Shown here in pieces: positions 61,302 through 64,000 of a stretch of DNA of 64,000 nucleotides. This stretch comes from VFJQ01 sp044226525. Lineage in GTDB: Bacteria > Verrucomicrobiota > Verrucomicrobiia > Chthoniobacterales > Chthoniobacteraceae. The stretch is taken from positions 1 through 64,000 of the forward strand of contig JBGAGV010000026.1 in assembly GCA_044226525.1 (NCBI GenBank). The letters are read 5' to 3'. A program made the position numbers and the translations under genes. Numbering within the stretch: position 1 is the first letter of the stretch; every line of letters begins with the position of its first letter. Below the pieces are notes generated by a model. That model searched no databases and had not been told where the DNA came from. It saw only the letters and a list, made by a program, of their open reading frames with translations.

Positions 61302-62384
61302 ATGATTCGCCCTTCCCTTGCCATCCTCTCTCTCTCCCTTTGCCTTGCTCCCTTCGTGCGGGCACACGACGCCTCTGCCGAGATGGCGGCGGCGGCGAAA
61401 AACTTCCTCTCCGCGCTCACCGACGAACAGAAAGCGAAAGCCGCATTTGCATTCGACGCCGCGTTCGATCCCGGCCTCGCGGCGAAATCGCCTCCAGTCG
61501 CCACGTCGAACCCTGCGGCGGCGCCGAAGGATGAGCGGACAAACTGGCACTTCATCCCGCGCCTGCGCCGCGGTCTGCCGGTGAAGGAAATGACTCAGGA
61601 GCAGCGGCTCCTCGCGCAGGCGCTGCTGGCCTCCGGTTTGTCGCATCGCGGCTACGCCAAGGCCGTCAGCATCATGTCGCTCGAGAGTGTGCTGGCGATT
61701 TTGGAGAAGGACAAAAAGGGCGGCGCGGTGCGTGACCCTGAGAATTATTACTTCAGCGTCTTCGGCACGCCGGGAGTCGAGCCGTGGGGCTGGCGCGTGG
61801 AGGGGCATCACCTCTCGCAGAATTTCACGATCGCGGGCGGTGCCGCGCCATCGATGACGCCGAGCTTTTTCGGGACGAATCCCGGCGAGGTGAAAGAAGG
61901 TGCGCGCGCGGGCACGCGGATCCTTGGCAAGGAAGAGGATCTGGGGCGCGAGCTAGTGAAATCGCTGGACGACGAGCAACGGAAAAAGGCGGTTATTCTC
62001 GCCGAAGCACCGAAGGAGATCGCGAACGTCCCCGGCCGTAACGACAGCAAGGCGGAAGGTATCGCGTGGGGCGACCTCAAGGAGCCGCAGCGCGAAACGC
62101 TTAAAAAACTCGTGTATGAGTATCTCTTCCGGAATCGCCCGGACGTGGCGACGGAGGAGATGAAAAAGGTGGGATCGAAACTCGACGGCCTGCACTTCGC
62201 GTGGGCGGGCGGGTTGGAGCGCGGCGAGCCGCATTACTATCGCGTGCAGGGGGGGGGCTTCGTGCTGGAATACGATAACACCCAGAACGAGGCCAATCAT
62301 GTGCACAGCGTGTGGCGTGATTTCGACCACGACTTCGGCGCGGACCTGCTGGCGGCGCATTACAAAGCGAGCCACGCGAAATGA
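61302..62384 (+). CDS. Secreted DUF3500 protein
   Basis: The protein has 360 residues from ATG 61302 (signal peptide MIRPSLAILSLSLCLAPFVRAHD); the frame is open further upstream without homology. AAAAKNFLSALTDEQKAKAAFAFD and RTNWHFIPRLRRGLPVKEMTQEQR, with GWRVEGHHLSQNFTIAGGA and VLEYDNTQNEANHVHSVWRDFDHDFGADLL, are hallmarks of DUF3500. Function is unknown. ATGA overlap ties it to the next gene. Confidence 0.88.
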   Translation: MIRPSLAILSLSLCLAPFVRAHDASAEMAAAAKNFLSALTDEQKAKAAFAFDAAFDPGLAAKSPPVATSNPAAAPKDERTNWHFIPRLRRGLPVKEMTQEQRLLAQALLASGLSHRGYAKAVSIMSLESVLAILEKDKKGGAVRDPENYYFSVFGTPGVEPWGWRVEGHHLSQNFTIAGGAAPSMTPSFFGTNPGEVKEGARAGTRILGKEEDLGRELVKSLDDEQRKKAVILAEAPKEIANVPGRNDSKAEGIAWGDLKEPQRETLKKLVYEYLFRNRPDVATEEMKKVGSKLDGLHFAWAGGLERGEPHYYRVQGGGFVLEYDNTQNEANHVHSVWRDFDHDFGADLLAAHYKASHAK

Positions 62385-63034
62385 AATGGGGCGGGGGAGT
62401 GAGCCTGGGTGTGGGCGTGCTCTGGTGCGCGCTCACACTGGCTGCGGTTGGTGCGGAGAAAGCGCCAACGTGGGAATTCGCGAAGCGGAAGAACGATCGC
62501 AATCTGGCGTTTGTGAAGCTGCGGGGGAAAGGGCCAGGCGGGGCGTGTGACGCTACATTGGTCATCTCCCGTTCGCGCGATGCCCAGCGCAAGCCGGTGA
62601 CGAAGAACAACGCGACCACGCCTCCGATTATTTTCGAACTGTGGCTCCCCAACTCGAAGCAGGCCGCGCCGTTCAAGCTCGAAGACTTCGAGGGACCGGA
62701 TGCCCCCGGGGGCAAGCAGGTAACTGTAACGCTCGCCGCCAAAGGGAAGCCTCGGATATGGAAGCTGCCGCAGAGCGGTTGGTTCAGCCCGCTGCGTGAT
62801 GGAACTGGCGACGAAGCGCTCGCGACCTCGGGCGGCTCGGAATCGTTTGTGTTCGGCCTTGGGGATTCGCTGCGTGGTTATCGCGATCTTGTGCAAATGG
62901 CTGACCTGCTTGTGGCGGGAGCGGAGTCGTTGAAGATCGAAATAGCAGCGCATGGGAAGGCAGACACGAAGCTGAGCTTCGATGTGCCGCTCGCCGGAGC
63001 CAGTGAGGCGCTGAAGCAGTTGATGGCGTTGTAG
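62381..63034 (+). CDS. Secreted protein of unknown function
   Basis: The protein has 217 residues with a leader (MKWGGGVSLGVGVLWCALTLAAVGA). The rest is beta-rich without a recognised domain (ATLVISRSRDAQRKPV, IIFELWLPNSKQ, TKLSFDVPLAGASEAL). It is translationally coupled to the DUF3500 gene by a four-base overlap, so the two are likely to act together. No catalytic motif is visible. Confidence 0.75.
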   Translation: MKWGGGVSLGVGVLWCALTLAAVGAEKAPTWEFAKRKNDRNLAFVKLRGKGPGGACDATLVISRSRDAQRKPVTKNNATTPPIIFELWLPNSKQAAPFKLEDFEGPDAPGGKQVTVTLAAKGKPRIWKLPQSGWFSPLRDGTGDEALATSGGSESFVFGLGDSLRGYRDLVQMADLLVAGAESLKIEIAAHGKADTKLSFDVPLAGASEALKQLMAL

Positions 63035-63036
63035 TT

Positions 63037-63174
63037 TTAACGCCAAGGCGCAAAGGACGCGGAGGACGCAACGAGTTTGCGGAGCAGGTGCCTGTCCGGT
63101 TTTCGTCGAGCGGTGAGGGAATCGGTCTCCCAAAAGCTTCGCGATCTTTGCGTCCTCTGCGCCTTTGCGTTGAA
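63037..63174. repeat. Inverted pair of an AACGCAAAGGCGCAGAGGACGC-like repeat
   Basis: The left copy starts at 63037 (TTAACGCCAAGGCGCA, then AGGACGC). The right copy, read on the minus strand from 63174, is TTCAACGCAAAGGCGCA, then GAGGACGCAAAG. The arms differ by a few substitutions and a nine-base insertion in the left arm. Similar purine-rich units occur between genes in many bacteria (from memory). The pair fills the gap before the GH57 gene and could fold into a long stem. Confidence 0.6.
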
Positions 63175-63205
63175 TGAAGCGCTGCCGCACGCTACGGACG
63201 AGGAC

Positions 63206-64000
63206 ATGGCTCACGTCGCGTTTCTCTGGCACATGCATCAGCCCTATTACGTCGATCTGGCGACCGGGATGGCGCTGATGCCGTGGGTGCGGCTGCACTG
63301 CGCGAAGAGTTACCTCGATATGATCTCGGTGCTGGGCGATTACCCAGGCGTTCGTGCGAATTTCAACCTCTCGCCGGTGCTGGTGCTGCAGATTCGGGAG
63401 TTGCTGGAGGGGCGAATCACCGACGAATGGCTGGACCTTTCGCGCAAGCCCGCGGCGGACCTCACCGAAGACGAGCGCTTCCGGGTGCTGGAGAATTTCT
63501 TCAAGGCGAACTGGGATCACCTCGTGCGTCCGCACGCGCGCTATTGGGAACTGCTGAACAAACGCGGCACCACGCTCTATCGCGACGACGTGCGCCGTGG
63601 GGTGCGCTACTTCAGCACGCAGGAGATGCTGGACTTGCAGGTGTGGTTCAACCTGACGTGGTGCGGCTTTACGGCGTGCCGGCTTTTTCCCGAACTCGCC
63701 GAACTCAAGCGCAAGGGGCGTGGGTTCACCGAGCAGGAGAAGCACCGCGTGCTCGATCTGCACCTGGAGATGATGCAACTCGTGCTTGATCGTCATCGTG
63801 CGGCGGAAGAGCGCGGACAGGTCGAACTGACGACCACGCCATTTTTCCATCCCATTCTCCCGCTCGTGGTCGATTCGAACTCCGCTCTGCGGGCGATGCC
63901 GGGCCGAACGATGCCGCCGCAGTTGGCGTGGCCGCAGGATGCGCAGGTGCAGGTGCTGCTCGCCATCGAGCAACATGCCGCCGTCTTCGGGCGCGCGCCC
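63206..64000 (+). CDS. Glycoside hydrolase family 57 protein, N-terminal part (cut by window edge)
   Basis: The frame opens at ATG 63206 and runs through the end with 265 codons visible. MAHVAFLWHMHQPYYVDLATG is the GH57 N-terminal motif 1 (His-Gln-Pro-Tyr), followed by LPWVRLH-like MPWVRLHCAKSYLDMISVL and FNLSPVLVLQI. The catalytic Glu and Asp of motifs 3 and 4 lie beyond the window. Family members act on alpha-glucans (alpha-amylase, 4-alpha-glucanotransferase). No signal peptide is present, so it is probably cytosolic. Confidence 0.88.
   Translation, partial: MAHVAFLWHMHQPYYVDLATGMALMPWVRLHCAKSYLDMISVLGDYPGVRANFNLSPVLVLQIRELLEGRITDEWLDLSRKPAADLTEDERFRVLENFFKANWDHLVRPHARYWELLNKRGTTLYRDDVRRGVRYFSTQEMLDLQVWFNLTWCGFTACRLFPELAELKRKGRGFTEQEKHRVLDLHLEMMQLVLDRHRAAEERGQVELTTTPFFHPILPLVVDSNSALRAMPGRTMPPQLAWPQDAQVQVLLAIEQHAAVFGRAP

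Noticed and set aside
62360..63976. 538-codon open frame on the minus strand
   Set aside because: It lies opposite the GH57 gene and the unknown secreted protein, both of which have clear motifs or leaders. The antisense product is His/Arg/Gln-rich without domain features.

Overview
This is high-GC bacterial DNA that looks like a member of the Verrucomicrobia, probably the Chthoniobacterales/Spartobacteria side. The signs are a secreted PVC-type heme protein (CxxCH with a dehydrogenase-like propeller), a sulfatase, several sialidase-like beta-propellers, DUF1573 and DUF3500 proteins, many secreted proteins of unknown function, and very large surface proteins that begin with a short E-P-L-E-x-R-I-A-P-A motif. 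No rRNA, tRNA or CRISPR array was seen. The taxonomic call is an inference from gene content, not from a marker gene.

Layout. 1-565 is the 3' end of an IS110-family element (C-terminus of the recombinase plus a noncoding tail). 954-13023 holds two giant glycine-rich repeat proteins on the minus strand. 13249-13779 is a short recO. 13799-25430 is a carbohydrate (sialic-acid-like) catabolic region. One minus-strand operon carries an RraA-like aldolase, a NanM-like mutarotase and two sialidase-like propellers. It is divergent from a GntR/LacI-type regulator. A plus-strand operon follows with a secreted glycosidase-like propeller, an SGNH hydrolase, and a 1207-residue fusion of sialidase, carbohydrate-binding-like domain and FAD oxidoreductase. 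A 25-bp element (21/25 identical) occurs in front of both operons and probably ties them into one regulon.

25481-29811 holds a secreted heme protein, a NarL-type two-component system and two paralogous DUF7694-like proteins. 29826-33260 (minus) holds a HAD phosphatase, a ThuA-like protein and a third IAPA-motif protein. 33329-34240 is a stand-alone 5'-3' exonuclease. 34312-37656 (minus) is a tightly overlapped set of DUF1573, rhodanese-like, MauE/DoxX-like and unknown secreted proteins. 37708-42458 (minus) is a MarR-RND efflux operon, followed by an aldo/keto reductase.

43899-49955 (plus) is a signalling and envelope block: an L,D-transpeptidase, an OmpR-type two-component system with a very long low-complexity sensor linker, and an ECF sigma factor with two small membrane proteins and a plausible ECF promoter. 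A histidine phosphatase closes the block. 49959-54487 (minus) is pgsA-der-PVC heme protein. 54552-56426 is a large glycosyltransferase-like protein of unknown role. 56427-59639 (minus) is the housekeeping operon yicC-gmk-coaC-sufE-tatD with overlapping or abutting junctions. 59711-61142 is a sulfatase gene broken by a one-base frameshift. 61302-63034 holds a DUF3500 protein and an unknown secreted protein, and a GH57 glycosidase runs off the right edge.

The most promising lead is the 13.8-25.4 kb catabolic regulon: regulator, repeated operator, and an unusual propeller/CBM/flavoenzyme fusion beside sialidases and a mutarotase, with no sialic-acid lyase in view. The giant IAPA-motif surface proteins come second.
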